Source: Turbatrix aceti (Eukaryota; Nematoda; Chromadorea; Rhabditida; Panagrolaimidae). From it: a stretch of 64,000 nucleotides of DNA. The DNA lies in NCBI GenBank assembly GCA_963969345.1, contig OZ017769.1, forward strand, positions 6,885,725 to 6,949,724, in the 5' to 3' direction. Below the pieces are notes generated by a model. That model did not search any database. It had not been told where the DNA came from and worked only from the letters and a program-made list of their open reading frames with translations. The translations under genes and the position numbers were made by a program. This document shows positions 1-12,472 of this stretch, in pieces (positions within the stretch are counted from its first letter, which is position 1; each line of letters opens with the position of its first letter).

Positions 1-2151
1 GTGCCGTCGATGACGAAGGGTAAACCACTTGGCGAATCTGCGCCACTTCCGGTGGCCAAGTGTGTCTGTCGTCAACGCGGAATTCATGCAGCCGCCAATC
101 TCGTTACCGCTGCTTCCGGAGGGGAAAGCCTCCGCCGTTGTCGCCGTGCATCCGCGTCGCCTCGAGCCGTTGCCCCTGGACGCGTCGACGCCCTACAACA
201 ATGAATGCTTGCTTCTTTGGTGTTTTGACTCTTCGTAGAGAGGCGCAGTTCTTTTTATTTACTCAAAAGGCGTTGTGCCGTGTGTCTTGCCTTCGACGGA
301 CGTGCCAAATATTATCTTTCGTCCTTGTGCAGATGCGAGCCACGTTAATCCTGTCATGGCCCGGTGAAAGCTGATCAGTCGTGTTTCGTAGGGCCTCGGT
401 GTCCACCCCCCTCTCGAGGCGCCTCGCTGGATCCTCTTGAAAATTTTATTTCACTTACGATCTCACATTCCCTTCTAGCTAAATAAATGGGGGCACGGAA
501 GGCCGTTGACTTTTAAATTTTCGGAATAAAAGACCACCTAAATTCGCCATTTAGTAACTTTAAAGGGCTCATTTCGGCTGTCAGAATCCTGAGCTTTGTT
601 CCCTATCCACTGTTGCATTCGTTTTGAGGTTATAAAAGTTGTTTCACGATGAACAATTTTTTTTAAATATCAAGGAAGAAATCTTTCAATAAAAAATTTA
701 TGTGTTGTCCGAACAACGTGTAAAATTCAGATTGAATTTTAAATCAACTTTTGTGGCATCATCGCGTTAAAATGCTAAAAATACGAAAGTGTAGGCGCGC
801 GTGAGACTTATTCCGGAATTTGTTGATGTTGACCCGGCATTTTTTGTATCCATCCACCTTTTTTCCCCTTTTCTTCCTTGACGATGACCACAGGCAGCAC
901 ACGGTCAGCTCCTGTTTGAAAGGTGTTGCTCCCGCTTGTTCAGGTGCCAGGCCCGTCACTGCAGAGCTGTCGGAGTGATTAATTGCCTGCCAAACCGACG
1001 ATCACGCCTCTGTATTCATCTTCTCCCGGCCCGACAAAGCGTGCTACTTTCACACCTTAGGCGGCCCCCAGGACAGCAGCGAGGATGCGAGAGTTCCTCA
1101 TCAAATTTCCCATTTCCCTTCCAGACGCCCCAGTCAGTCAGGCAATGAATGCTCGCAAGTGTTTTTCATTGTTGCGAGACTCCCGTAGAAAAATATGTAT
1201 TGCTGCGCTGTTTTTTGTTTGCCAATTCCTTTCCACGGATGTACAATGGGAAGGTGACGTTGTGTTCGTGCTTGTTCTGCGTCTCCCGGGGGCCCCGGAC
1301 GGTGTGTTCGAATTTTATGACTTTACTCCGTCTCCCAGGAACGCGTATGTACCTTCGGTCTTCGTAGCCCGCCGTTTTGTTCCCGTCGAGGGGGCGACGG
1401 AGCTACAAAACCGGCAACCGACATTCTCGCCTCGCGTGAGTCGGGGGCTGTCATTTGCCCAAACAATAAACAATCAAGAAAACTGCCTGCTCCGTTGCAA
1501 CGGCCGTCGATGCCAGCTCAGGTGTAGCTGACATGTGTGCCGCGTTTTTTTTTATTACGGTAGCTCGCAAAGAGCTCAGCTCTCCGCCGTGCTAAATACG
1601 GATGCGAGTGCTGCAAGTGCTTTTGCAAGGATAAATATTATGTTTTGGAGCAAATTAGGCGCTGCCACGCAAGTCTGTTTGTTTTCTGATCATTGGCGAC
1701 CGGACTGGTGCAGCAGCATTCATTCAGACAATCGCTTACGCTTACGTACAAAATATCGGATGTCACCTCTGAGGTGGGCTGTTTTCCGGGTTATAAGAAA
1801 GATCGTGTTCATTCACCACTCAGAGTTCAGAATGCTGACTGACTTTGAGCACCCTGGCGTGGCTACCGGACGGCGAGGTGCTTTGACGCGTTATTTATAG
1901 TCGTGGCAATTGGTGCAAAAAAAAGAAAGCTCGGCAGGCATGTCAGCGCAATTACCGGAGGCAAAGCCGAGCAATTGGCATGACGGCGTAATTGCACGAA
2001 GCTGCGTGACTGACCTTGAACTCGCTTTGCTTGGCGCACAATTAAATTCCTGCTTCTAAATATATGGCTTTTCAGCGAGCATGCCCCGACCTCTGTACCT
2101 TGCCTGAGAGAACCTCTTGATCCTCCCACAACGCCGCCCCCCGTCACAGTC
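1..2151. other. Gene-free left edge, possible 3' end of an upstream gene
   Basis: I see no supported gene here. Positions 29-238 hold a short open frame ending in a stop at 236-238 whose second half looks protein-like, so it could be the last exon of a gene lying to the left, but no acceptor or homology supports that. An open frame at 1085-1531 (148 codons) has no recognisable domain. The rest is AT-rich, with several AATAAA-like signals (for example near 1466), as expected of 3' UTR or intergenic DNA. Confidence 0.4.
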
Positions 2152-3266
2152 ATGTTTTTCATAGCACAGCTGCTCAGCCTCACGTTGATTACTCACCTGG
2201 CCGCCGAGCAGCATCAAAACCAGCTCGTGACCTCCTCTGGCTCGGTTTCGGCCGAGGAGGCCGGCAGCACCCGATTGCGCTGCTTTCACTGCTCGAATCC
2301 CTCCCGCGAAATCGCTCCTGGCCTCTGGATCCACAAACCCGGCTCGTGCAGGAAAAGGAAGCCAATGACCTGTTCCATTCGAGCGGTGGCGTGCGTGTTT
2401 GTCGAAGTCACCCACCCGCTGCTCGGCTTTTCTGCCACCGGGTGCTCAGAAGACAGCTTTGTCGGCTGCGACAGCCATCTCGTGCCTGATCTCGCGAACG
2501 CCACGATGCACAGGTGAGTGTTGATGGGGGGGGGAGGGAGGGGCAAGGTCTTAGTCAGGGAGGGGCGAACATGCGTGTACGTTCATGAACATTTCAAAAT
2601 TTTTTAAACAGATAAAACGAACAAAATAGGCCCCAAATTTTGGGTATTTTTAGAAAAATGAAGTCAAGAACGCTGTTAACTGATAAAAAAGTTACAAAAA
2701 AATCGCTAAACTTAAACAACAAAAAAAGTGTAGAAAAACTGTTACAAAAAACAGATTCCTTATTTTTGCCTGAATATCCAAAATTTGGCCCAAGTGTAAA
2801 AAAACGTTCAATGTTTGTCCGTGTTTGTTTGCGAACGTGGACAAATTTGTCCGTGTTCGTTAGTTTTTGTGAACAAAATTTTCGAAAGATTCATGTTTGT
2901 TCATGAACAAAAAATCGATTCCAACCCTAATTTTAACACTCCCCCTTCAGATGCCAGTGCTCGTCTTCGTACTGCAACCGGGAAATGACGCTGTCTTCGT
3001 ACCTAAAAAACGCGTCCAACGTCTCCGACGTCCAATACCACGTCATGCACTTCCCGTCCCCACAAACCCACAACCACCGCCAGCACGAGCCCCGTCGCAG
3101 CCACGGCGTCGACAGCCAGCTACGTGCCTCTGTATCTTCATCTCCGCCGCCCGTCCGGGTCGATCCCTCTTCCTCAGACCTCTTAGCCTCGTCGTCCGCG
3201 TCGCAGTCACCCCTCACTGTCCTCGGTACGGCTCTTCTCTTTTCGGTCATTTATCACGGCCAATAA
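2152..3266 (+). CDS. Ly6/uPAR-like GPI-anchored protein
   Basis: Exons 2152-2513 and 2951-3266 join in frame to give 225 residues. The protein begins with a hydrophobic signal peptide (MFFIAQLLSLTLITHLAAE). A cysteine-rich domain follows at about residues 40-130: it starts RCFHC and ends with the CxC...CN block RCQCSSSYCN, the signature of three-finger Ly6/uPAR domains. After it comes a Ser/Pro-rich stretch and a hydrophobic C-terminus (SPLTVLGTALLFSVIYHGQ), consistent with a GPI-anchor signal. The family acts at the cell surface, often modulating receptors or channels; the partner cannot be inferred here. The single intron (437 nt) carries a copy of the dispersed foldback repeat. The CN block is completed only after splicing, which supports the junction. 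The gene converges on mextli. Confidence 0.75.
2556..2929. repeat. Foldback intronic repeat, copy 1
   Basis: Copy in the Ly6-like gene's intron. It opens with AGGGAGGGGCGAACATGCG, contains CAGATAAAACGAACAAAAT and a central CCAAATTTTGGG palindrome, and closes with the inverted motifs GTTCATGAACAAA and TTCCAACCCTA. It carries no open frame. Boundaries are approximate. Confidence 0.65.
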
Positions 3267-3432
3267 ATGAGTTGTTTCTGGTTATATGAGTATTACCACG
3301 TTTCTAGGTTATCATAGGGCCACACGGCACGCGCTGCCGGTAAGCTCCAAGGGGGTTAGAAGGCCACACAACACGGCACACAGGGGTTAGTTTCTTGGCT
3401 GGCGCTGAGCCAATGTCGATCGTTCAGGCTGT

Positions 3433-5402
3433 TCAGGCTGTCGGGGTATCGTGAGCGGAAACAGCGGTTGGCTGCGGTTTCTGGATGTCGACAAAAACGT
3501 CGTGCTCCAGGTTGTTGAGCAGCTCGGGCGAGAGTTCGTGAGCAACCGAGGTTTCACGGATTTTGAGCAGCTCTTCGCGGGTGTACTGCGTGACGTCGGC
3601 CGTCGGTTCAGGGACCTTGGGCGGCTGTCGGCGGCGATCCGCGAGCGAAAGACCCTCGGCGAGAGCCGCGGCGAGATTTGGCGTCGAGCCAACGAATGAC
3701 TTCAGTTTTGATTCCCTGAAACCAAAAAAATTGGCTTTAAAAGCATTCAGAAGGTGGATTCTCACTCAATGGACTTTGGCGGGGGCAGAGGCTCCTTCTC
3801 CTGGGTGCTCTGGAGCGGCATAGACTTGCGACGCTCTTTGCGCTCCGCTCTTTCCTCGGCGGTCATTCGCGTGCTGCGTCGCGCCCGGTTGAGATACTCG
3901 GTGAGCGCGACCTGCGCCGCCTGCAACACGTCGGGGTCGTCGCAGCAGAGCTTGAGCGTGCCGTCTTTGCCAGTCTCGATGGAGATTCCGGGTCCGTCGT
4001 CGTCTTCTTCCTCTTCTTCTACTTCAGCGGCGGGAGCAGCGGTGGCGGTGGGGGTGCCGACCGGGCTCTGGGTCTTGGTAGGGGTCGGCTGAGAGGATTC
4101 GTCGTTAAACTACAAAAAATTATAAAAATTGTGATTCATAAAAAAAGCACGAACCCGGTTAGGAGAAACATTTCGGCGAATAGTCTCCTCGACAAGACGC
4201 TTGGCGTACAGGATGGACTCGTCGTTGCTACCAGTGATGGTCAGCACGCGGTCCTTGCTTTTGGGATCCACTTTTTGGAAGCTGATGACGGTTTTGCTGA
4301 GTTCTTCAACAACGGCCACTCGGCGACCTTTTACGCCCATGACTGAAAAAACAGCAGTGAAGCGTGTTTTTCGTCTCGGGATGACTCACTTTTTCCAGAA
4401 TCACAGTTGCGAATTGTGACTTCCTCGCGTAGCTGAACCGCCTTGTTGCTTTTCGGGTTGAGCACCCCGGCTCCGGCCCCGGGAATAGGAAAACCAAGAT
4501 TGTTCCCGACCATGAGACGCGGGGTCTTCAGGCCGAGGGCGGCGTTCGTCTTCGCGCCGCCCATGAGAGCAGCAGCGGCGGCGGCAGCGGCAGCCGCGTT
4601 TCTCGTCCACTGGGCTTCCAGAGGATTCGGGGCCGCTCCGAGCAACCCGGGATGCTGCTGCCAGCCCGGAGGACCGGGCGGCGCGGGCGCGGGGATGAAA
4701 AAGTAGCCAGGAGGCATGCCGGCAGCCGACGTCGGCGGGGGCGCCATAAAGAGCGGCGTCTGTTGTGATTGTTGAAGAGCGGCAGCAGTGGCTGCATCCT
4801 GTCCAGGAAAAACGGGGTTGTTGCCCGGCTGGTAGATGGACGTCGCCTGCATTGGCTCCGGCTTGAAGGGAGGCGTCTGGCTGGGCATGCTCTGTGGCGG
4901 AGGCTGCTCGGGACGGTTCAGGTAGTACTGAGTGTGGGCGAGATTAGGGCGCCATCCCATCGCGCGCAGCTCGACGATCTCCATCATCTTGAGTCTGCAC
5001 GGCGTGCCGAGTTGGCCGTTGTCGCGGCAGCACGCCTGACGCAGGGCCACAAAGCAGCGGTTGAGCTCGGCTGCAAACGCGCGCGTCCGTGAAACAAATG
5101 CGTAAATCCCCCCAGCCCGACCTACATTTGTGATTCTGTTCGAGATGCGGTCCCTGATTTTTAAGCTGCTGACAAAGCGTGAAAATCTTGGCCGCCACCG
5201 TCGCGGTATAGTCGTTGGCCTTGACAGCGTTCACGATCTGATTCATGAGCTGCAAGATCTGGTCTGAAAAAAAAGGCTGAGTCAGTCGTGCTCGACTTCA
5301 GAGAAACCCCGGCAAACCGGTCGAAAGGCGCTGTTGGTCGTTGTTGCCGTAATCGGGCGAACCGATGGGTGGCGGACGAAGAGGGTTCATGAATGAGTTC
5401 AT
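3433..5402 (-). CDS. mxt: Mextli: eIF4E-binding KH/MIF4G protein
   Basis: Six exons (5402-5318, 5263-5126, 5070-4390, 4342-4155, 4109-3766, 3715-3433) give 572 residues. Residues ~28-125 form a helical MIF4G-like region (around RLKMMEIVELRAMGW). A Pro/Ala/Gln-rich linker follows, then a KH domain from ~300 with the GxxG loop GVKG. An acidic/Ser stretch comes next, and the C-terminus carries the canonical 4E-binding motif YTREELL at ~523-529 (Y-x4-L-hydrophobic). MIF4G, KH and a C-terminal 4E site in this order are diagnostic of Mextli, known from Drosophila and C. elegans as a translational regulator that binds eIF4E directly. The start used is the first Met after an in-frame stop. It is 166 bp stop-to-stop from the Ly6-like gene. 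Confidence 0.85.
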
Positions 5403-7202
5403 CTCGACGTCGATCGCAGGATACAAGTGGTGGGAGGCTGAGTCGTCGTCGTCGTTCGATCGGGGGTGTCACACGAAGGAAGAAGCGTTCGCACGGCCGT
5501 GATAAACCTCCAGGGCCGCGGAAACACGGTTGTCGGCCGAAGAGGAGATTAAAAGTGTATTATTATTTAAAATAACTGTAATTCGGTTTCGTTGTGATCG
5601 TTGTCGCGTTCGTGATTGTGATTACGCCTGAAAAAAAAGAGCAACGGTGTCAGTGATGTTGAAATGAAAGCGCGATGGTGATCGAAGCGACCGGGTTTGT
5701 GTGTGACGAAGGAAGGCCAGAGAAGACGGGGGTGCTTTTGTATCAAGTCGGCTTACAGCCTACTTACCCGGTTGCTGATGCCTTTTTGTTTGTAATTGAG
5801 AGGAGCGCAACTGTGCTCTCTTGATTAGTCGAAGCGGGTGAGTGCTTTGATTATTCCGTAATCAAAGCAGGAGGAGGTACAGCAGAAGAAGAAGAGGTAC
5901 AAGGGGTTCGTTGTGTTGTCGTCGGTCGTCGTCGTGATCGTGGTCGTGATTGGATCGTCGTAGTCGCTTCAGGTCGCGACCGCAGAGGGTGATGACGAGG
6001 GGCGAGCAGCGAGACGAGCGCGGCAGGCAGGCAGGACGTCGTGGCTGATGAACGGACGAATCCCGCCCCCGATGATGATGTAGAGAGCAAGAGGGAAGAG
6101 ATTGAGCTGCAGCGTGTAGTACGCAGCGGGCGCTCTGGCGATCGGCTTGGCTTGGCTCTCTTCGCCTAATCTCGATAGCAGCAGAGTCTCTTTCCGGACC
6201 AGAGGGCCGAATCGCTGTTTCGTTGTTTCGCTGTACGTTCCTCCTTCCCTGACTTGCAGCAGCACTAACAGCTGCTAGACGTTAGACACGGACCAGCCAT
6301 GCTCTTACCAGCCGAGCTAACGCGCGTACGTCGTCCCGTCCCGACCCCCCCTCGCCCAACATTAGGGAGGCCAGGGGGGGGGGGGGGAGGAGGTGAATTA
6401 GTCACACATGTTTCCTTATTTTCAGTTCTCATTAACCAGCCCAATATGACGAGTCGGGGGAACCGGCCTTTCCTCCTCTCTGTGCATCGATTGTCCTCTA
6501 ACCTTTCCCGAACTCAAGCTCGAGTTTGCAACTTCAGTTGTCCGTGTCCGAAACCCGACACTATCTCTGATTTTGACGGATGACGCAGGGAAAAGAGATA
6601 ACGAAAATCAAACTTTGTGCTGGTTCAAAACGGAAAAAAACACACTCGGTTAAATTTCTCAGAAGAAGAAAAGTGCTAAATTTAGCAGCGGTTTGCGAGG
6701 TTATCCGAGTGTCTGCCGCTCAAATTAGCTCTCGTTCCGTGATTTTACGTCACAGAAAGAAAAAAAACAAGACCTGAAAATTGCCAGCGGTGGTGTTCTC
6801 GCGTGGAAATAATCACAAAGTCGGTCGGGTCGTTCCTTGCTTGTTTCGTGGAAGGAACACAAACGAACAGAAAGAACAGCAATGATGAATGCATGCATGC
6901 AAAGTGAATAACTGTTTTTTTTTTGCTTTTCGTGTTTTTTTTTATCGGAAGAGGAAGAAGCACAACAAAGGATGTCTGTTAGCGTGTAAAAAACAAAATC
7001 CATCCTGCAGAATAGAGGTCCTAGCACGATGCGACGGCGGCGGCCAACAGAGCAAACTTACAACGAGAGAACGAGCGAACGACTGCACAAACAATGCTAT
7101 CTCTATTTTTGCCTCATTGATCCATCCGTCTGCGCAACAGCGACAACGACGACGACGTCGACGACCAATCGTGCATAACTTGAAAGCAAGATTAGGATCA
7201 TC
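5403..7202. other. Divergent intergenic region, mextli / pantothenate kinase
   Basis: About 1.8 kb between two divergent genes with no supported exon. It is rich in CGT/CGA triplets, contains a run of 12-13 G near 6376-6388 and several A-rich tracts. It presumably holds both promoters and 5' UTRs. Short open frames on both strands show no domain and no codon consistency. Confidence 0.5.
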
Positions 7203-9582
7203 ATGAGCTCCGACAACGGCGGCGGTAGCGGCGATCGACCTTCGTCGGCGACCACGAGCGCTGCAGCGGCGGTGGTGGCGACAACAGTGGTGGCCCCGGT
7301 TGCAGCAGTTGTCCAACGTAAGTATAATGTGCACTTTGAATAATTTTTTATTTTGTATTTCGATGTCGTGCGCTCTCCTCCGAATAGACCAGACGACGAC
7401 CGCACATTCGTACACAAATTCTGTAGTTATCATCGTCGCAGGCAGGCAGCGGCGTCGTCGTTGTGGACCCATCAGTTTTTTTGTTGTTTCTGTTTTGATA
7501 TGATTTTCACGGGTCTCCTCGGGAGTATTTTGCGCCGCTCATGTCGCGGCCGTCGATTTGGCACCTCTGTTGCAAGTTAGCTCTCATGTCCAGGGTCCTG
7601 GGAGGAAGGGAGGTGCGCTGATGACAACTGCCCCTACTGACTTTCGGTCACGGTGACTGACTGATGTGAGTTGTGGTAGTCAGTGTTGGTGGCGCGATTG
7701 ATCAGTACTCTGGGCGTTCACGTGAAGCCTTTATCAGCCAGCATCAGCGTAGGGCCGCCGCGCTGGCGACCGACGGGGAGCTGCAGTACCCGTCTCGTTG
7801 CATGGGTCGTGTGCAGGCAAGGAGGCAAGAAGACAGGTAACAACAACGATGCGGATGAAAGAACTCGTCCTCGTCGAAGACTTTTCCCTCGTCCTCAACG
7901 AGCTTATGCTCCTTTCTGAGTCGGTATCCTCGTTTTCGACGTTCAGCGATCTGCGTAAGAGTGGCCCTTCCTTCCTCCCTTTCCTCGGGGCAATTTTGGA
8001 TTTTTCCGGGGTTGTTACGGATTTATTGAACGAAATTTCAGCGATGCCGTGGTTTGGACTCGACATCGGCGGCACGCTGACCAAGCTGGTCTACTTCGAG
8101 CCCAGCGACGTGCATGCGAGTCTCGCCGCCGCAGAAGGATGCGCGTCGAACGAGAAACAGCTCGCGCGCACCATCCATCACTACCTCGTAACCAACAAAG
8201 CCTACGGCGAATCGGGAGTACGCGACGCGGACCTGCAGCTCAACAATGTTGTCATAAACGTAGGCGACTTCTTTTTTTGCCTGGTCTTTTTTTTCTGGGG
8301 GTGAAAGCAAAGCTGTGTTTTTTTCAGGGCAGGGAGGGCACGCTCCACTTCATTCGCTTTCCCACGGATCGCATGATCTCCTTCATCCAGCTGGTGCGCA
8401 GCAAGGGCTTCGCGCAGATGAGCAGCACGGTCTGCGCGACCGGCGGCGGCGCCGTCAAATACGCGAAAGAAGCAGAATTTGTTGGTCATTTTCCTGCGCT
8501 TGTTTTCCCCTGCAACCCTCCTTTTTTTGCCTAGGAACTCGGTCTCGAGCTGCACAAAGCCGATGAACTCGAATCTCTCATCAGTGGTATTGAATTCGTC
8601 GCTGCCAACTCACAAGACGAATGCTACTACTACGACAACCCACTGGACTCCTCCAAGTGCCGGAAGGTCATCTGGCGCTGGTCATCCGCGAGATGCTCAT
8701 CGACGGACGGCGACTACGCGGACGCCGTCGAAGAGGTCGAAGCCGGTCTACAGTTTCCCTACGTCGTCTGCAATATCGGATCCGGTGTCTCTGTGCTGGT
8801 TGTACGGGGGCACAATGACTTTACCCGTGTCTCTGGATCGTCGATTGGCGGCGGATTCTTCCAGGGCATCTGCAACCTGATTTGTCACTGTGACTCTTTT
8901 GAAGAGGCGATCGAACTCGCGACCAAGGGAGATAACAAGAATGTCGACAAGCTTGTTGGGGATATTTATGGTTGTGATTATGGAAACATCGGGCTCCCGG
9001 CCGATACCGTGGCGGCTTCCTTCGGGAAGATCCTGAACGCCAAAGACAGGGCGAATGCCAAGCCCGAGGATATTGCGCGCGCGGCGCTTGTAACGACCGC
9101 CAACAACATTGGCTCTATCGCGCTCAACGTCGCCAAGCAGCACAACATTGAGCGCATCGTCTTTGTCGGTAGGTGCTCGTTTTTCACTCGTTTTTTGGGT
9201 GTTCGGGAAAGATTTGAGCTTTTTTGGGGTGTTCTCGAAAGATTTGAGCGTTTTTTGGTTTTGCCAGGGGTGTGAGCGCTTTTTGGGTCTCCGACAGGGA
9301 TTAAAGCCTGTTTTTACCGTTTCAGGCAACTTTCTGCGCGTCAACCCGATAGCTGCCCGCCACCTGGCACACGCCATGAACTTCTGGTCCAGCGGCACGA
9401 AAAAGGCCCTATTCCTGATCCACGAAGGCTACTTCGGCGCCGTAGGCTGCCTCGACAAGCTGGTCGACGTAACCGAGATGCGCCGCAGACTGCGAACCAA
9501 CGGCGTGAACGAGGTCGTCAACGGCAGCCTGGGCCACCCCGTGCAATCTCCTCCAGAAGCGACCAAAGAAAAGTCAAAGTAA
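7203..9582 (+). CDS. Pantothenate kinase
   Basis: Exons 7203-7317, 8042-8259, 8328-8480, 8535-9168 and 9326-9582 give 458 residues. The enzyme phosphorylates pantothenate with ATP, the first and limiting step of coenzyme A synthesis. The kinase core starts at residue ~40 with the phosphate-binding loop GLDIGGTLTKLVYFE. Other PANK blocks are STVCATGGGAVKY, ECYYYDNPLDSSKC, VVCNIGSGVSVL, RVSGSSIGGGFFQGIC, KVDKLVGDIYGCDYG, VFVGNFLRVNPIA and HEGYFGAVGCLDKL. Exon 1 adds a 38-residue Ser/Ala/Val-rich leader. Its one-base overhang splices cleanly to exon 2, but exon 2 also has a good Met at 8044 (MPWFGLDIGG), so a shorter isoform is possible. Intron 4 carries a degenerate ~29-bp tandem repeat. The call is firm; the first exon is less so. 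Confidence 0.92.
9191..9305. repeat. Degenerate ~29-bp tandem repeat in an intron
   Basis: Three to four imperfect copies of a unit like TTTTTTGGGTGTTCGGGAAA plus GATTTGAGC begin near 9191, 9220, 9251 and 9278, inside the last intron of the pantothenate kinase gene. Later copies decay. Confidence 0.6.
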
Positions 9583-10186
9583 TAATTAAATATTCGTCAG
9601 CGATAATGTTGTTGTCCTGTTTTTGTTTTTGCCTTGCGTGTACGTAAAAGCTGTTGCAGAGGACAGGACGTTCCGTCGGTTGGTTGGTCGGGTGATGGGT
9701 CGGGAGATGTAAGGTGAGGTGAGAGACACGTGCGCCACGTGTGTTTACGTGTTATCGATCCTGAACGGTGGGTCGGGAGCTACGGCGTGCAATTATCATG
9801 CGCTTATCAGTCGAGTAATTTTTCGACAGACTTTTTTCTGCCTGTGTCCGCAGAGTGCAATGTTGTTCCGAGTTTCCCATAAAACATCGAAGGATAAAAA
9901 TGTGCATGGCAAAAAAAATTTAAAATGCCCAAAAAAAGGAGATCCATGCATAAACTGCTGTACCTTGCAAACGATTCCACGGTGAAAGTCACATTAGTCA
10001 TTGGACGGAAAACGGTCGAAAAATGTGCTGGTCCGGAAAGTTTGAAGGAAAAGCGGTATCTCAAATTTTCGACAATACCGGGTTCCTACAACGAAAAATT
10101 TTTATGTTAGATTTATTTTTGCTTTCAGCGTTGCTTTTGGCATCTCTTTTCGCCTTGCCATTTTTTTTTATCTTTTGGTGCCAGAA
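9583..10186. other. Intergenic, pantothenate kinase to CTNNBL1
   Basis: 604 bp between two genes on the same strand. It has a polyadenylation-like AATTAAATA just after the kinase stop, T-rich tracts, and an acceptor-like GGTGCCAG two bases before the CTNNBL1 start. No exon or repeat was recognised. Confidence 0.5.
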
Positions 10187-12472
10187 ATGTCGTTGGACGT
10201 GAGAAATATTTACCAGCTGAGCGAGGTAGGTGTTTATTATGTGTCTGATTGCTTTGAATAAACGTTTTTTAGCCCGCCGCAAAGAAATCGCGGTCAAATG
10301 ATGTCCAGACGATGTCGACAGCGACTTCCAATCCCCAAGAAATCATTGCTGCTCTGCAGAACGATGACACGGTTGCCGAAGACGAGATTGAGATCGACGA
10401 AGCGGCTGTCAAGCGTCTGTGTGCCCAGGTGAGTTGATTTGAGGCTGCTGAATTACAAATTATGCAATTTTGACCATTCAGCTGGCAAAACATCAGCGAA
10501 AGAACCAGGAACTACGAGTAAAGCACGTAAACGAGCCCGAGCGCTTCATGCAGTCCGAGATTGAGCTCAACACTGCCATCCAGGAGATGCACGCCGTCGC
10601 AACGCAGCCTGACCTCTACCAGGTGCTCGTCGAGCTCGATTTTGTGCCCCTGATCATTCAGCTCCTCGCACACGACAACACAGACATTGTTGCAGCCGTC
10701 TGCAATCTGCTGCAGGAACTCTGCGACATTGACATCCTCACCGAAAATGACGAGAGTGCCGCCGGACTCATTGACGAGCTTCTCAAGCACGGCATCATCC
10801 AGCACCTGGTCAGCCAGCCGCTTGCCAGACTCGATGAGGCCAACAAGGATGAATTTGAGGCCGTTCATAGTCTTTTCTCGGCTATTGAAAGCGTAAGTCT
10901 GGTTTTTTGTTCTGAATTGTTACCGGAAATGAGCGAACATACGTTTTTTTGTTCGCGAAAAAAATTAAAAATTTTGTTTGAAGAATCAAACTAATACGAA
11001 CATTTTTGATTGCGTTTGCGAACGAACGAACATAAAACATTATTATTTTTTATTTATTAATTGTGCCAAATTTTGGTTTTTCCGAGTAAAAAAAACGAAA
11101 AATTGTTCAGTCCATGTTTTTTTCTTTTTGGAGTTTTATAAATGTTATTTGCCATTTTCTTGTCGAATAACATTAATTTTGACACCGTCACTCTAATTTT
11201 ACTCTATTTTTTGTTCGTTTTATCTGTTCGAAAAATTTAACTTTGTTTGCGGACGAATACGAACAGGAAAAATCACATTTGTTCGTGAACGTTTACCCAA
11301 ATCTGATTTTTACAGATTCTGGAATTCCGCCCCGAAGCTTCCGATCTCTGCATCCAGCACGGCCTTTTTGTCGAACTCATGAACCGGGCCACCGTAAAAT
11401 CAGATTTTGATTCCAACAAACTCTATGCCAGTCAGCTGCTCTCGGTTATCCTCCAGACGAGCGACGATGCCAAGGAAAAACTCGTCGCGAAAAAGGACGG
11501 CATCGATTTTCTGCTCAGGGTAAGTCGCGATTTTTTTTGTTTGTTTTTTGACGCTAAAACAGGTAAAAATCAATTTTAGGCGCTTGCGACGTACAAAAAA
11601 CGGGATCCGGAAAGCAACGACGAGACGGAGCACATGGAGAACCTCTTCAACTGCCTGTGTGCCGCTCTGCTCCGACCGGAGAGCAGGCTGATCTACCTCA
11701 AGGACGAGGGCAACGAACTCATGTACCTCATGCTCAAGTAGGTCTTTTTTTGATGTTTTCAGACGTTGAAACTTAATTTTGTTGATTTTAGACAGAAAAA
11801 GGAATCCCGAGACGGCGCGCTCCGAGTTCTGAGCTACGTCACGGCTCCACCGGCCGGCGCTGAGAACTGCGACCACTTTGTCGAGATTCTGGGTCTCCGG
11901 GTGCTCTTTCCACTGTTCATGAAGACCCCTTCGAAGGCCAAGCGCAAGGACACCGCTCCCCAGGAACACGAAGAACACGTGTGCTCCGTAGGTCTTTCAA
12001 ATGAGCTTTCACATGTCCAATCCAACTTTTTCAGATCATAGACTCCCTCCTTCTCTCCTGCTCCGAAGAAAATCGACGCCGTGTCCTCGCAAAATTCGTA
12101 GAATCGGGCTGCGAAAAGGTGGATCGCCTCGTCGAACTCTTCCTAACCTACAGCAGACGGCTGCGACGCTTCATGGCGTCTCTCGACACGAACGCCCTCG
12201 ATGCCGACGAAGTACACGCTGAAAGACTCAACAATGGATTCTACACGCTCTCGAAAGTGGCACTCATCCTGGCCGATGTCTGTGTCAATGGAGAAAAAGC
12301 GTGTCGAGACCAGGCTTCGAATCTCTTCCGCATGAAGCTCAAGGATGCTTCGGTGGCGAATCACCTGAAGCCCGTCCTCGATGAAGTGATCGACAACCTC
12401 GGCGAGGAGGCTGAGAAGCAGCGGGAGCGAACGACGGCGCTCATAACGGGTCTCGGCGCACTGGATGATTAA
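10187..12472 (+). CDS. CTNNBL1: Beta-catenin-like protein 1 (CTNNBL1)
   Basis: Seven exons (10187-10225, 10273-10428, 10482-10892, 11316-11519, 11580-11737, 11792-11987, 12035-12472) give 533 residues, close to the 563 of the human protein. CTNNBL1 is an armadillo-repeat protein associated with the Prp19/CDC5L spliceosomal complex. A basic nuclear-localisation-like stretch (PAAKKSRS) follows the start. The armadillo core includes DLYQVLVELDFVPLIIQLL, a block around NTDIVAAVCNLLQELCD, and FVELMNRATVKSDFDSNKLY. The protein ends ...TGLGALDD. All junctions are GT-AG and in frame. Intron 3 (423 nt) is unusually long because it holds a foldback repeat; the others are about 50 nt. A trans-splice-like acceptor (GGTGCCAG) lies two bases before the ATG. 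Confidence 0.93.
10929..11300. repeat. Foldback intronic repeat, copy 2
   Basis: Fills most of CTNNBL1 intron 3. The left arm is GAGCGAACATACGTTTTTTT followed by GTTCGCGAA; the right arm has TTTTATCTGTTCGAAAAATT, GACGAATACGAACAGG and TTGTTCGTGAACGTTTACCC. No open frame. Confidence 0.65.

Noticed and set aside
1085..1531. 148-codon open frame
   Set aside because: No domain, no splice-site context and no codon pattern like the neighbouring genes; frames of this length occur by chance in this GC range.
6240..6345. tRNA-like segment on the minus strand (TTAGCTCGGCTGGTAAGAGCA)
   Set aside because: It matches a D-arm/A-box well, but the anticodon stem does not pair and there is no T-arm/B-box (GGTTCGAnnCC) within reach. 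At most it is a tRNA-derived fragment.
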